64,000 bases of DNA from Actinomycetota bacterium (GTDB lineage: Bacteria; Actinomycetota; Acidimicrobiia; IMCC26256; PALSA-610), in NCBI GenBank assembly GCA_003134555.1, contig PLBO01000100.1:20908-84907 (forward strand). Direction: 5' to 3'. The notes below the pieces were generated by a model. The model was given only the letters and a program-made list of their open reading frames with translations. It was not told where the DNA came from and searched no databases. The position numbers and the translations under genes are program-made. The number at the start of each line of letters is the position of its first letter. Within the stretch, counting starts at the first letter, position 1. Positions 1 to 7,838 of this stretch are shown one piece after another.

Positions 1-666
1 ACGTTGCGGGACTCACCGAGCTCGCCGCGGTCGAGGGAACGGCGACCGAGGTTGATGAACGCGTCCATGCGCCGTTGCGCCGGCAGGCGGCCGTCGAGCT
101 CTTGATGGTCTTGTGCCATCTCCGCGTTGACCGCGGCCAGCAGGATCTCCGCGGACGCGGGGTCGCAGATCCCGTTGATGGCGGAGCATGCCGTCGAGCG
201 TGCTCGACAGGTGCAGCCGCCGGCGCTCGAACAGCGCGTCGTCGGACACCGCGCCGCCGTCACCGTCGATCGCGTCGATCAGATAGCGGACGACCCCACC
301 CAGTTGTTTGGGGAGGTGTTGGCGGGCGACATTGACGAGTTCGGTTTCGACGTCGGAGATCGCGCCGGCGCGTTCGGGTGTGTACGCGTTCGCGACCACG
401 ACCGCGTGCCGGGCGGAGATCTCTCCTCGTTCGAACGCGGCCGCGACTTGCGGGAGGTCTCCGAGTTTGCGTGCCAGTTCGACGTGGCCGCGTGCGACGC
501 CTTGGTCGATCCGACATACGGCCCGAAGCGCGGACGCGGAGTTGAGGAACCCGTCGGCGCCCCAGTCGCCTGAACGGTCGCACGCGGCGACCTTTTTCAG
601 CCATGCGGCCAGGCGCGCCTCGAGGTCGCGTTGATCGTCGGCGATCTCCTGGAGCGACACGGACAT
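1..666 (-). pseudogene. 13E12/DUF222-family protein, frameshifted, 3' end outside window
   Basis: The N-terminal part reads as a DUF222 (13E12 repeat) protein, a family often joined to a C-terminal HNH nuclease domain. After the Leu-Asp-Gly-Met stretch near base 186 the frame becomes arginine/proline-rich nonsense and stops at 13. Reading one base over restores typical family sequence (an INGICDP-like motif, then AEILLAAVNAE and MDAFINLGRRSLDRG) continuing to the window edge. So one extra base sits around 181-186. This is either a genuine frameshift or an assembly error; the intact C-terminal half would lie outside the window. The ATG at 666 is chosen because a consensus -10 lies 7 bases upstream. 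The longer TTG start at 702 falls on the -35. Confidence 0.75.
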
Positions 667-702
667 GTGTTCGATGATACTCGAATAGTGCCTATAAAAC
701 AA
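659..702 (-). promoter_or_regulatory. 13E12 promoter with LexA-type SOS box over the start codon
   Basis: On the minus strand a -35 TTGTTT (702-697), 17-base spacer and -10 TATCAT (679-674) precede the ATG at 666 by 7 bases, so the mRNA would be nearly leaderless. Bases 674-659 read TCGAACACATGTCCGT, which matches the mycobacterial LexA consensus TCGAAC-N4-GTTCGA perfectly in the left half and at 4 of 6 in the right half. Several 13E12 genes in Mycobacterium tuberculosis are LexA-regulated, so damage-inducible control is plausible here. Confidence 0.55.
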
Positions 703-748
703 AGGAAATTGCAGAACAACACGCCGACATTTTGGTCGCGTCCTGCCG

Positions 749-1042
749 CTATCCGCTGATCGTTGCGGCGATGATGAGACCGGCGAACAAGAACCCGAGT
801 ACGGCGATGAGGCCGATGGCGAACTTGTGCCACAGCTTCGTTCCGAACCGGGGTTCGTTCTTCTTCGCTTCTCTCAGCTTCGCGAGACGTTCGGCGTAGC
901 GCGGTGGCATCGGGTCGGTCCAGTACGCGTACACGCGCGACGCGCACCCGGCGAAGGCGATGGCGACCAGCAGTTGCGGTATGCACCGGCGCCGGCCGTA
1001 CCACCAACTTCGCGGCGGGGCATCGGCGCCCGGGCTGACCAT
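749..1042 (-). CDS. Small two-helix membrane protein, unknown function
   Basis: A 97-residue protein with a hydrophobic segment near residues 21-42 and a second at the C-terminus (about 74-97, a clear transmembrane helix ending the protein), separated by a charged, lysine/arginine-rich stretch. It probably sits in the cytoplasmic membrane. I do not recognise a family. The ATG at 1042 has no convincing Shine-Dalgarno. It lies in the same orientation as the 56-residue gene upstream and the 13E12 gene downstream, but separate transcription is possible. Confidence 0.5.
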   Translation of the reverse strand: MVSPGADAPPRSWWYGRRRCIPQLLVAIAFAGCASRVYAYWTDPMPPRYAERLAKLREAKKNEPRFGTKLWHKFAIGLIAVLGFLFAGLIIAATISG

Positions 1043-1085
1043 GAATTCCGTATCGGCAATGGCGGATCGCGGAGTGAGCCGACCC

Positions 1086-1256
1086 TCAGAGGCCGGTTTT
1101 GCGGAACCACCAGCCGAGGCCGCGGCGGCGGGCGACGCGGCGGATGCGGCGTTTGACGTAACGCTCGCCGCCGTTCTTGCCGCTCAGCACTTCGAAGTCG
1201 CGGGTCGTACGGGACGCCTTGTAGAGCCAGGAAGAAAGGGACGAACGGCGAGCCAC
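1086..1256 (-). CDS. Small basic conserved actinobacterial protein
   Basis: A 56-residue, strongly basic protein from a GTG at 1256. It begins with the pattern ARRSSLSSWLYKASR and ends with a run of arginine/lysine and tryptophans (GLGWWFRKTGL). This layout resembles short uncharacterised actinobacterial proteins with an RRS-LS-LYKAAR start. The reading frame stays open further upstream, but that part is low-complexity and unlike the family, so the GTG is preferred. Function is unknown; a nucleic-acid or membrane-surface role would fit the charge but is only a guess. Confidence 0.5.
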   Translation of the reverse strand: MARRSSLSSWLYKASRTTRDFEVLSGKNGGERYVKRRIRRVARRRGLGWWFRKTGL

Positions 1257-1474
1257 GGATCCGATTCTGGCACGTTCCCGAAATTCGGGTGCAGGCGCAC
1301 CGGGCGCGGCAACCGTCCGAATCGCCGCTTCCGGGCCGGACGTGGGGCCCGCTTCGGGCTGGGGACCGTCACATCCGGGCTTAGGGAGGGGCCGACACGA
1401 GCCGACAACCACAACCAGTGGGCCGTTCCGACGACGGCCGACACCACATTCGAACGCGGGGCGAGGGATCGCTG
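1257..1474. other. Intergenic region before the conservon, with a palindrome
   Basis: This 218-base gap separates the minus-strand small protein from the plus-strand conservon and must hold both promoters. It contains the palindrome CCCGAAATTCGGG at 1277-1289 (6-base arms, 1-base spacer), followed by a short GGTGC...GCACC inverted repeat at 1288-1301. These could be an operator or a hairpin. I find no convincing -35/-10 pair for the conservon. Confidence 0.35.
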
Positions 1475-4369
1475 GTGAGACGCAGGCTGACGATCAGGAC
1501 CAAGTTGGCGGCGACCCTGGCGGTGCCGCTCGCGGCGTTGGCGAGCTTCGCCGCGATGCAGGGGCGTGACGCCTACAACCGTTCCGATCAGGTCAGGCTC
1601 CAGGCCGGGCTCGCGACATCGGCCACCGGGCCCGCGGGCGTGCTCACCGCACTCGAGAACGAGCGCGACTACGAAGCGTTGCGCGCGATCGGTGCGCAGA
1701 ACCTCGTCGCCCAGAAGGATACGAAGTTCTCGGCGCAGGTAACCGCGAGCACCGACGTCGCGCTGGGGAACTTCCGATCGTTGCTCGACTCGGTCGGTGG
1801 CGCGGCGGGCAACTACCGCGCCGCGTTGACGCAAGTGAGCGCCAAGCTGGTGCAACTTCGTCAGCAGGCCGAGGACGACGCGTCGAGAGCCGCAACTCCC
1901 GCCACGGCCGTGCACGCCAGCACGATCTTCGACCGCTACTCGACCCTGATCGGATCGTTGCTCGACGCCGATCAACGATCGGGCGCGACCATCGGCAACG
2001 CGCGGCTTCGCAGTGGCGCCGAGCTGCTGAACGCGATCGCGCGTCAGACCGTCGCCGAGTCGGGGCTCGGCATCAAGGTCGGACTCGCCGCGATCACGCG
2101 CGACCCGGTCGCGATCTTGGACGCTCAGCGCTTGGCCGATCGGCAGGCACAGGGTGACGCCGATCTACGCGTGCGCGCCGACGGCCCCTTCGAGCACGCA
2201 ATAACCGGCGCGCTCGACGCACCCGCTCGCAAGAAGGCGGTCGCCCAACTACAGGCGAGCGCGCGTGATCCGCTGCACGCGAACCTCCTGACCCTGCTCA
2301 AGAGCCGGCCCGACTCGATCAGCCTGTTGCGGGTCGCCCAGACCAACACCGCCTCGATCGTCACGGATCAGGCGCGCAGCTTGACCGCCGCGGCGCAGCA
2401 CGAGGAGCGCAACTGGATCGCCATCACCGTCGCTTCGGTGATGCTCGCGATCGCGCTGCTGTGGCTCACGAACCGCTGGATCACCCGCCCGCTTCGCGCC
2501 CTGGCCGACCAGGCCGCGGCGATGGCCGGGCAACGGCTGCCGGCGGCGGTCAAGGAGATCCTGGACACGCCGGTCAACGAGAGCATCGTCCATCCCGACG
2601 TGGCGCCGGTGCAGGTATACGCAGGTGGCGAAGTACACGAGGTCGAGGTCGCGCTCAACCAGGTGCAGGACAGCGCCGTCGCACTTGCGGTCGAGCAGGC
2701 GACACTGCGACGGAGCGTCGCCGACGCGTACATCAACCTCGGCCGTCGCAACCAGAACCTTCTGTCCCGCCAGCTCGAGTTCATCACGCAACTCGAGAAC
2801 GACGAATCGAACCCCGAAACTCTCGAGCATCTCTTCCGTCTTGACCATCTCGCGACGCGCATGCGGCGAAATGCCGAGTCTCTGCTCGTGCTTGCCGGCT
2901 TGGCGCCCCCGCGCACGTGGAGTGCGCCGGTGGCGATCGGCGATGTCGTGCGGGGCGCGCTCGGTGAGGTCGAGGGTTACCGCCGGGTTCGCCTGCGTCA
3001 CCTCGACGAGGGTCGCGTCGACGGCATGGTCGCGGCCGATGTCAGCCACGTGATCGCGGAGCTGGTCGAGAACGCGCTGTCGTTCTCACCGCCCGACGCC
3101 GACGTCGAGGTGTACGGACGCCGCGACGACCACGGCTACGTCCTGACGATCATCGATTCGGGCATCGGGATGCACGAAGACGAGCTCGAGCGGGCGAACG
3201 AGCTGATCTCGTCGGCGAACGCGTTGACGCTCGCGCCGTCGCGCTTCCTCGGCCACTACGTGGTCGCACAGCTCGCACGTCGCCACGGACTGAGCGTTCA
3301 CCTCGCGGCCTCGCCGGCCAGCGGCTTGACGGCCATGGTGCTGCTGCCCGGCGCGTTGCTCGGGATCAAGAACGCGCCTGCCGTCGAAGCACCCGAAGCA
3401 ACGGTCGCGACCGTCACGCCGTCGACCGGAGACGCCGAACGCCCTGTCGTTGCCTTGCCGCGCCGCGAGTCGGCGACCGAGGCGGCGCCGCCCGCCCCAA
3501 GTCGCGGCGCCGGAGCGCCGATCTCCTTCCGGGCCACGCCCCCACCGCCGCCGCTTCCGCCCGAGCTCACGCCCGAGCCGGAGTCCGACGGCCAACGCGT
3601 CGCGTCCTGGAACCAGGCGGGCGAGCTCGCCGAGGCGGACTCGTTCGACAGCTTCGACGTCGGCGAGATCGACGAGGTCGACGTGTTCGACGGGGTCGAC
3701 GTCACCGACGATCACGAGCCCGTCGTCGAGTCCGAACCGCCGCCCGCGCCGCCGGCGCGCCCTCGGTTGGGACTCGGCAGCTTCGCCGATCTGCGCGGCG
3801 CGACCCGGCCCCCCGCCAAGGAAACGATCGAGCTCCCGACGGAGTCGGCCCCGCCGGCGCCGACTCCCGTGGCCGCGAGCGCGACTCCGTCGCCGCCCGG
3901 GCCCGCGGATCCGGACCGAGCCGCGGTCGTCGCGCCCGATCGGCGCGCGTCGTTCGCCGAGGTCGCGCAGGCCGTCGAGGATGCCTCCGGTCGACCCGCA
4001 CCCGAATCCGGGTCGCCGTTCTCGGAAGACCTGCTCCCGCAGCGCTTGCCGAAGCGCGGCCGCCGCAACTCGCGTCTCGAGACGCCGTGGGCCCGCGAGC
4101 GGCCCGCCGTCAGCGCCACCGCACCTGTGGCCCCGGCCGCGGCTCCCGCGCCGGCCGTCGCCCCCGCACCGCTGCCGTCGCGCGGCGCGACGGACGAGGC
4201 TCAGGTCGTACCCACCCCCGCCACGAACGGCGCCGGCGCGCCGCAATCCGACCCGGCGGCGGCCTCCGCGGCCGGTAGCGGTGAACGGTTCGCATTCTTC
4301 GCCGCCTTCCGTGCCGCGGCCGAGCAGGCCCGTGAGGAAGCCGGCATCGATGAACGGAGAGGGCATTGA
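1475..4369 (+). CDS. Conservon sensor: NIT/HAMP/histidine-kinase-like ATPase with Pro-rich tail
   Basis: The predicted sensor (964 aa) of a conservon, membrane-anchored and presumed to pass a signal to the roadblock/DUF742/GTPase proteins encoded next. A first transmembrane helix (about 5-27) and a second (about 313-330) flank an extracytoplasmic nitrate/nitrite-sensor-like region. HAMP follows (about 331-380), then a dimerisation-like helix (HLATRMRRN) and a GHKL ATPase domain (about 510-625) with N-box ELVENALSFS and G1 box DSGIGM. About 300 residues of Pro/Ala/Glu-rich low complexity end the protein. The GTG at 1475 is chosen because GAGGGA lies 6 bases upstream. What it senses is unknown; nitrate binding is not shown by the sequence. 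Confidence 0.85.
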   Translation: MRRRLTIRTKLAATLAVPLAALASFAAMQGRDAYNRSDQVRLQAGLATSATGPAGVLTALENERDYEALRAIGAQNLVAQKDTKFSAQVTASTDVALGNFRSLLDSVGGAAGNYRAALTQVSAKLVQLRQQAEDDASRAATPATAVHASTIFDRYSTLIGSLLDADQRSGATIGNARLRSGAELLNAIARQTVAESGLGIKVGLAAITRDPVAILDAQRLADRQAQGDADLRVRADGPFEHAITGALDAPARKKAVAQLQASARDPLHANLLTLLKSRPDSISLLRVAQTNTASIVTDQARSLTAAAQHEERNWIAITVASVMLAIALLWLTNRWITRPLRALADQAAAMAGQRLPAAVKEILDTPVNESIVHPDVAPVQVYAGGEVHEVEVALNQVQDSAVALAVEQATLRRSVADAYINLGRRNQNLLSRQLEFITQLENDESNPETLEHLFRLDHLATRMRRNAESLLVLAGLAPPRTWSAPVAIGDVVRGALGEVEGYRRVRLRHLDEGRVDGMVAADVSHVIAELVENALSFSPPDADVEVYGRRDDHGYVLTIIDSGIGMHEDELERANELISSANALTLAPSRFLGHYVVAQLARRHGLSVHLAASPASGLTAMVLLPGALLGIKNAPAVEAPEATVATVTPSTGDAERPVVALPRRESATEAAPPAPSRGAGAPISFRATPPPPPLPPELTPEPESDGQRVASWNQAGELAEADSFDSFDVGEIDEVDVFDGVDVTDDHEPVVESEPPPAPPARPRLGLGSFADLRGATRPPAKETIELPTESAPPAPTPVAASATPSPPGPADPDRAAVVAPDRRASFAEVAQAVEDASGRPAPESGSPFSEDLLPQRLPKRGRRNSRLETPWARERPAVSATAPVAPAAAPAPAVAPAPLPSRGATDEAQVVPTPATNGAGAPQSDPAAASAAGSGERFAFFAAFRAAAEQAREEAGIDERRGH

Positions 4370-4371
4370 CC

Positions 4372-4815
4372 GTGCGATCAGACGGAGCGAACGCCGAGAT
4401 CACGAGTGCCGAGGTTCGCAACTTCAACTGGTTGCTGTCGAGCTTTGTCGACAGGACGCCGGGAGTGACCGACGCGGTCGCGGTGTCGTCGGACGGACTG
4501 CTCATGGCGACGTCGAGCTCGCTCGAACGCGCCGGTGCAGAGCAGCTCGCGGCAATCATCGCCGGGATGACGAGCTTGGCCGAGAGCACGGCGCGCTGCT
4601 TCGCGCTCGGCGGGTTCGAGCAGGTGATCATCGCGATGCGATCGGGATACCTCTTCGTCTCGTCGGTGTCGGACGGCAGCGCGCTCGGTGTCGTCGCGGA
4701 CGGCCGCTGCGACGTCGGCGCGGTCGGTTATCAGATGACCATGCTCGTCGACCGTGTCGGTGCGGCGCTCAGTCCTTCGCTCGTCGCGGAGCTCAAGGAG
4801 AGCGTGCTCCAGTGA
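4372..4815 (+). CDS. Roadblock/LC7-domain protein of the conservon
   Basis: A 147-residue Roadblock/LC7 protein, the second conservon member. In this family such proteins form dimers that interact with the small GTPase, as MglB does with MglA. The core pattern (GVTDAVAVSSDGLLMA, then a long amphipathic helix and a GYLFVSSVSDGSALGVVA strand pair) is typical. A TTG at 4366 overlaps the sensor stop codon, but the GTG at 4372 has GGAGAGGG at a better distance (about 8 bases). Translation is probably coupled to the sensor gene. Confidence 0.9.
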   Translation: MRSDGANAEITSAEVRNFNWLLSSFVDRTPGVTDAVAVSSDGLLMATSSSLERAGAEQLAAIIAGMTSLAESTARCFALGGFEQVIIAMRSGYLFVSSVSDGSALGVVADGRCDVGAVGYQMTMLVDRVGAALSPSLVAELKESVLQ

Positions 4816-4825
4816 AAGGCGCAGC

Positions 4826-5179
4826 ATGACCGGCGGCCTTCCGCCCCGCGGGGCGGCTCAGGACTTCGTGCGACCGTTCGTGATCACGGGCGGCCGGACG
4901 CGCGCGGCCGACACCTCGCTCCGCATGGAGACGATGGTCCAGACCGTCGGGACGCCGCGCGACGACCTGAGTTTCGAGAAGGCGCGCATCGTCGACGAGT
5001 GCTACGAGCCGATCTCGATCGCCGAGATCGCGGCCGAGCTCGGTGTCGCGCTCGGCGTGGCGATGGTCATCGTCGGTGACCTGGTCGACGACGGCTGCCT
5101 CGAGACGACGAACAACGACCCGGTCGAGATCGAGCTTTCGACCCTCACGAGGATGATTGAACGTGTCCGGGCCCTTTGA
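4826..5179 (+). CDS. DUF742 protein of the conservon
   Basis: A 117-residue DUF742 protein, third member of the conservon. It has the typical FVRPFVITGGRTR start and a winged-helix-like middle (ISIAEIAAELGVALGVAMVIVGDLVDDG) characteristic of the family. DUF742 proteins always accompany conservon sensor and GTPase genes; their biochemical role is unclear, perhaps as an adaptor. The ATG at 4826 follows AAAGG by about 7 bases. Its 3' end overlaps the GTPase gene, pointing to translational coupling. Confidence 0.88.
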   Translation: MTGGLPPRGAAQDFVRPFVITGGRTRAADTSLRMETMVQTVGTPRDDLSFEKARIVDECYEPISIAEIAAELGVALGVAMVIVGDLVDDGCLETTNNDPVEIELSTLTRMIERVRAL

Positions 5180-5822
5180 ATCGGCGAGTGGCTGGGGTGC
5201 TCGGTCGGCGTCGGTGACGCGACGGCTGCAGCCGGAGGGCAACGACGCATCGGCGCGGACGCGCAAGGTCTCGTCGGTCAAACTGGTAGTCGCGGGCGGA
5301 TTCGGCGTCGGGAAGACGACATTCGTTTCCGCCGTGTCGGAGATCCCGCCGCTCACGACCGAAGCTGCGATGACGAGCGAGTCGAAGGACGTCGACGACT
5401 CCTCGCTCGTCAACGCCAAGACCACCACGACGGTCGCGATGGACTTCGGGCGGATCACCGTCGACGAGACGCTGGTGATGTACCTGTTCGGGACGCCCGG
5501 CCAGGAACGATTCGCGTTCATGTGGGACGACCTGTGCGACGGCGCGCTCGGCGCGGTCGTGCTCGCCGACACCCGCCGGCTCGCCGACAGCTTCGTCGCG
5601 CTCGACTACTTCGAGACGCGCGACACGCCTTTCGTCGTCGGCGTCAACCACTTCGCGGGCTCGTATCACTATCCGATCCCGGAAGTCCGCGAGGCGCTCG
5701 GTGTCGCGCCGCACATTCCGATCGTCGACTGCGACGCCCGCGATCGAGAGTCGGTCAAGGTCGCGCTCGTCACGCTGCTGCAGCACGTCTACGAGCTGCG
5801 CCGCGCCGCGCTCGTGCGCTGA
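5163..5822 (+). CDS. Conservon small GTPase (ATP/GTP-binding protein)
   Basis: A 219-residue Ras-like GTPase of the CvnD type, expected to be switched by the roadblock/DUF742 proteins. The P-loop GGFGVGKTT lies near residue 46, the switch-II motif reads FGTPGQERF, and the usual NKxD base-recognition motif is replaced by NHFAG, as is common in these proteins. The GTG at 5163 is favoured over a TTG at 5157 because GAGG sits about 10 bases upstream; the gene overlaps DUF742 by 17 bases. No cytochrome P450 gene follows, unlike some Streptomyces conservons. Confidence 0.9.
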   Translation: MSGPFESASGWGARSASVTRRLQPEGNDASARTRKVSSVKLVVAGGFGVGKTTFVSAVSEIPPLTTEAAMTSESKDVDDSSLVNAKTTTTVAMDFGRITVDETLVMYLFGTPGQERFAFMWDDLCDGALGAVVLADTRRLADSFVALDYFETRDTPFVVGVNHFAGSYHYPIPEVREALGVAPHIPIVDCDARDRESVKVALVTLLQHVYELRRAALVR

Positions 5823-5831
5823 CGTATCTGG

Positions 5832-6275
5832 TCAGCGCACGATCTGCTCCAGTTGCTGGAGCTCGATCATCAGGGGCAGCACGAAGCCGATGTACGCGCT
5901 CGTGAGCGTGTAGTCGTGTGTCGGGCCGTGGGTGGTGCGGGAGTGGATGTCGATCACGCGCACGCGATCGTCACGCGCCGCGTGATCCTTGGCGCGTCCG
6001 ACGATCATGTGCATGTCGTCGAGCGTCTCGACCTGGAGCCCGAAGTGGTCGAGCGGGGGTGCGGTGAGCGGCGGGTCGGCCGGCAACAGGTACACGAACT
6101 GGCCGAACGCCCCGGTGTAGAGGATGAGTGGGTTACCGGGCTCCCCGGTGTTGTCCCCCTCGGTCCATCCGAACACGTCGCCGTAGAACGCGAGCACCTC
6201 GGCGCGCCCGCGCTCGTCGAGGATCGCGGGGTCCATGCTGATCGCGACGTGATTGAGCGTGGGTCGACGGCTCAT
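5832..6275 (-). CDS. VOC-family (glyoxalase-like) protein
   Basis: A 147-residue vicinal-oxygen-chelate fold protein beginning with a beta strand LNHVAISM and containing an LAFYGDVFGW motif and a DHFGLQVETLDD second half, as in single-module glyoxalase/dioxygenase-like proteins. Substrate unknown. A strong GGAGGTG lies 7 bases before the ATG, and the start overlaps the stop of the upstream alcohol dehydrogenase (ATGA), so the two are co-translated. Its 3' end converges with the conservon with only 9 bases between. Confidence 0.75.
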   Translation of the reverse strand: MSRRPTLNHVAISMDPAILDERGRAEVLAFYGDVFGWTEGDNTGEPGNPLILYTGAFGQFVYLLPADPPLTAPPLDHFGLQVETLDDMHMIVGRAKDHAARDDRVRVIDIHSRTTHGPTHDYTLTSAYIGFVLPLMIELQQLEQIVR

Positions 6276-7297
6276 GCCGACACCTCCGGTGTGACCATGA
6301 CCTTGCCCGGCAACTCGCCCGCGGTCAGCCGGTGCATCGTCGCGAGCACCTCGTCGAGCCGGATGTCGACCGGCTCGATCAACAGGTCGAGGGGCAGCGC
6401 ACCGGAGGCGAGCAGCTCGAGGGCGGGCCGGAAACCTTCCGCGTCGTAGTTGTACGCGCCCATCAGCGTCTGTTCCATCACGATCACCCGGTTGTGGTTC
6501 ACACGCGGCGGCGCGCTCCCCGTGCCGACGAAGACGAGCGTTCCCGCGTAGTCGAGCTGATCGAGCGCCGACTCGGCCGCGGCCGCGTGCCCGGAGCACT
6601 CGAACGCGACCGTGAACGGCGCGTCGACGGGCCTCCCCATCTGCGCGCGCGGCAGCTCGTCGGGCGCGACTGCACTGGTGGCACCGACCGCCACTGCGCG
6701 CCGCCGTCGAGCCGCCGCCGGTTCCGATACGACGATGTCGCGCACCCCTCGGCTGCGGAGCACCGCTGTCGTCAGCAGGCCGACCGGACCGCCGCCGGTG
6801 ACGAGCACGCGGTCATCGGGCGATACGTGGGCGAGGTTGACCGTGTGCAACGCGATCGCCGTCGGCTCCGTGAGCGCCGCGGCCCGCGTCGAGAGGCCGT
6901 CGGGAACGCGCAACAGTTGCGCGGCCGGCACGACCTTGTAGCGGCAGAACGCGCCGCGCGAGAAGTCGAGCAGATCGGGCGGCTTTCGGCGCACGCATAC
7001 CGACGACCGGCCGCGCTTACACGCGCGGCATCGACCACAGCCCGGGGTCGGGTCGAGGACGACGCGCGCGCCGATCTCCCAACCGCTCGCATCTGCGCCG
7101 AGCGCCGCGATGGTTCCGGCCCATTCGTGACCGAGCACGGAGCCCGGCCGCGCGTATCGCTCGAGCACGAGGTGCAGATCGGTGCCGCAGATCCCGCAGT
7201 GCGAGACTTCGATCAAGGCCTCGGCCGGCCCGAAGTCGGGGACCGGCAACTGTTGGACCTCGATTGCGCCGTCGCCGACGTAGACGGCGGCCGGCAT
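6272..7297 (-). CDS. Zinc-dependent alcohol/polyol dehydrogenase (MDR family)
   Basis: A 341-residue medium-chain dehydrogenase that should oxidise an alcohol or polyol with NAD(P). Catalytic zinc ligands are visible in CGICGTDLH and GHEWAG, the structural zinc cysteines in PGCGRCRACKRGRSSVC, and the Rossmann turn in VTGGGPVGLL. The ATG at 7297 gives the normal MKAAVY-like beginning (MPAAVYVGDG). The reading frame is open upstream into the cold-shock terminator, so the longer form is rejected. It forms an operon with the VOC gene. Exact substrate is not deducible. Confidence 0.85.
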   Translation of the reverse strand: MPAAVYVGDGAIEVQQLPVPDFGPAEALIEVSHCGICGTDLHLVLERYARPGSVLGHEWAGTIAALGADASGWEIGARVVLDPTPGCGRCRACKRGRSSVCVRRKPPDLLDFSRGAFCRYKVVPAAQLLRVPDGLSTRAAALTEPTAIALHTVNLAHVSPDDRVLVTGGGPVGLLTTAVLRSRGVRDIVVSEPAAARRRRAVAVGATSAVAPDELPRAQMGRPVDAPFTVAFECSGHAAAAESALDQLDYAGTLVFVGTGSAPPRVNHNRVIVMEQTLMGAYNYDAEGFRPALELLASGALPLDLLIEPVDIRLDEVLATMHRLTAGELPGKVMVTPEVSA

Positions 7298-7351
7298 GAG
7301 CTCGGTGGAGACGTCGTTGCGCACGACCTGAGCTTGGCAGCACGGTCCGGG

Positions 7352-7386
7352 AAAGAACAAAGCCGCCGGCGCGGAGCCGGCGGCTT
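7352..7386 (-). terminator. Rho-independent terminator of the cold-shock gene
   Basis: Read on the minus strand: an 11-base perfect stem AAGCCGCCGGC / GCCGGCGGCTT around a 5-base loop, followed by TGTTCTTT. It starts 20 bases after the cold-shock stop codon and sits before the alcohol dehydrogenase start at 7297. This separates the two transcripts. Confidence 0.85.
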
Positions 7387-7406
7387 CGTCTCGCAAGCCT
7401 CGAGCG

Positions 7407-7610
7407 TCAGACTGCGCGGACGTTCTGTGCTTCGTCTCCCTTACGACCGGCTGCGACATCGAACTCGACCTTCTGGCCTTCTTCGAGCGTCCGGTATCCG
7501 TTGCCCTGAATGTTCGAGTAGTGGACGAAGACGTCCTTGTCGCCGCCTTCGAGCGAGATGAAGCCGTAGCCCTTCTCTGCGTTGAAGAATTTCACCGTTC
7601 CAGTTGTCAC
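7407..7610 (-). CDS. csp: Cold-shock-domain RNA/DNA-binding protein
   Basis: A 67-residue CspA-type protein binding single-stranded RNA/DNA and acting as an RNA chaperone. It has the expected [16 protein letters not shown] start with RNP1 (KGYGFI) and RNP2 (VFVHYS). The GTG at 7610 is preceded by AAAAGG about 8 bases upstream. It appears monocistronic: a promoter candidate lies at 7663-7691 and a strong hairpin terminator follows. The likely leader of about 45 bases could hold cold-responsive structure, which I cannot establish by eye. Confidence 0.95.
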   Translation of the reverse strand: MTTGTVKFFNAEKGYGFISLEGGDKDVFVHYSNIQGNGYRTLEEGQKVEFDVAAGRKGDEAQNVRAV

Positions 7611-7662
7611 GCACGTACCTTTTCTTGACTGCGGAACGCACCCTTCGCGTACCGTCCGGGAC

Positions 7663-7691
7663 ACATTAGAACACCGGCGGCCCACCGTGAA
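7663..7691 (-). promoter_or_regulatory. Candidate promoter of the cold-shock gene
   Basis: On the minus strand TTCACG (7691-7686), a 17-base spacer and TAATGT (7668-7663) form a plausible sigma-70-type promoter, giving a leader of roughly 45 bases. The rest of the 7611-7838 gap shows no other recognisable element. Confidence 0.4.
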
Positions 7692-7838
7692 GGCTGTACG
7701 CCGGACGGAAACATCGGTTCGTCAGATCCCGCGCTTCCGGCGGACGTACGAGAGCTGGAACGCGGTCGTCACGACGATCCAACCCCACGACCATTGGTAG
7801 CCCAGGGCCTACGCCTCACCGGCCCGGCTCCGAGACAC

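Noticed and set aside
667-702. TTG start at 702 for the 13E12 gene
   Set aside because: The TTG is part of the -35 TTGTTT and there is a TATCAT -10 at 674-679. A start upstream of its own promoter elements is unlikely.
3450-4829. Pro/Arg-rich open frames overlapping the tail of the conservon sensor
   Set aside because: They are frame shadows of low-complexity sequence; the sensor frame is continuous and ends next to the roadblock gene.
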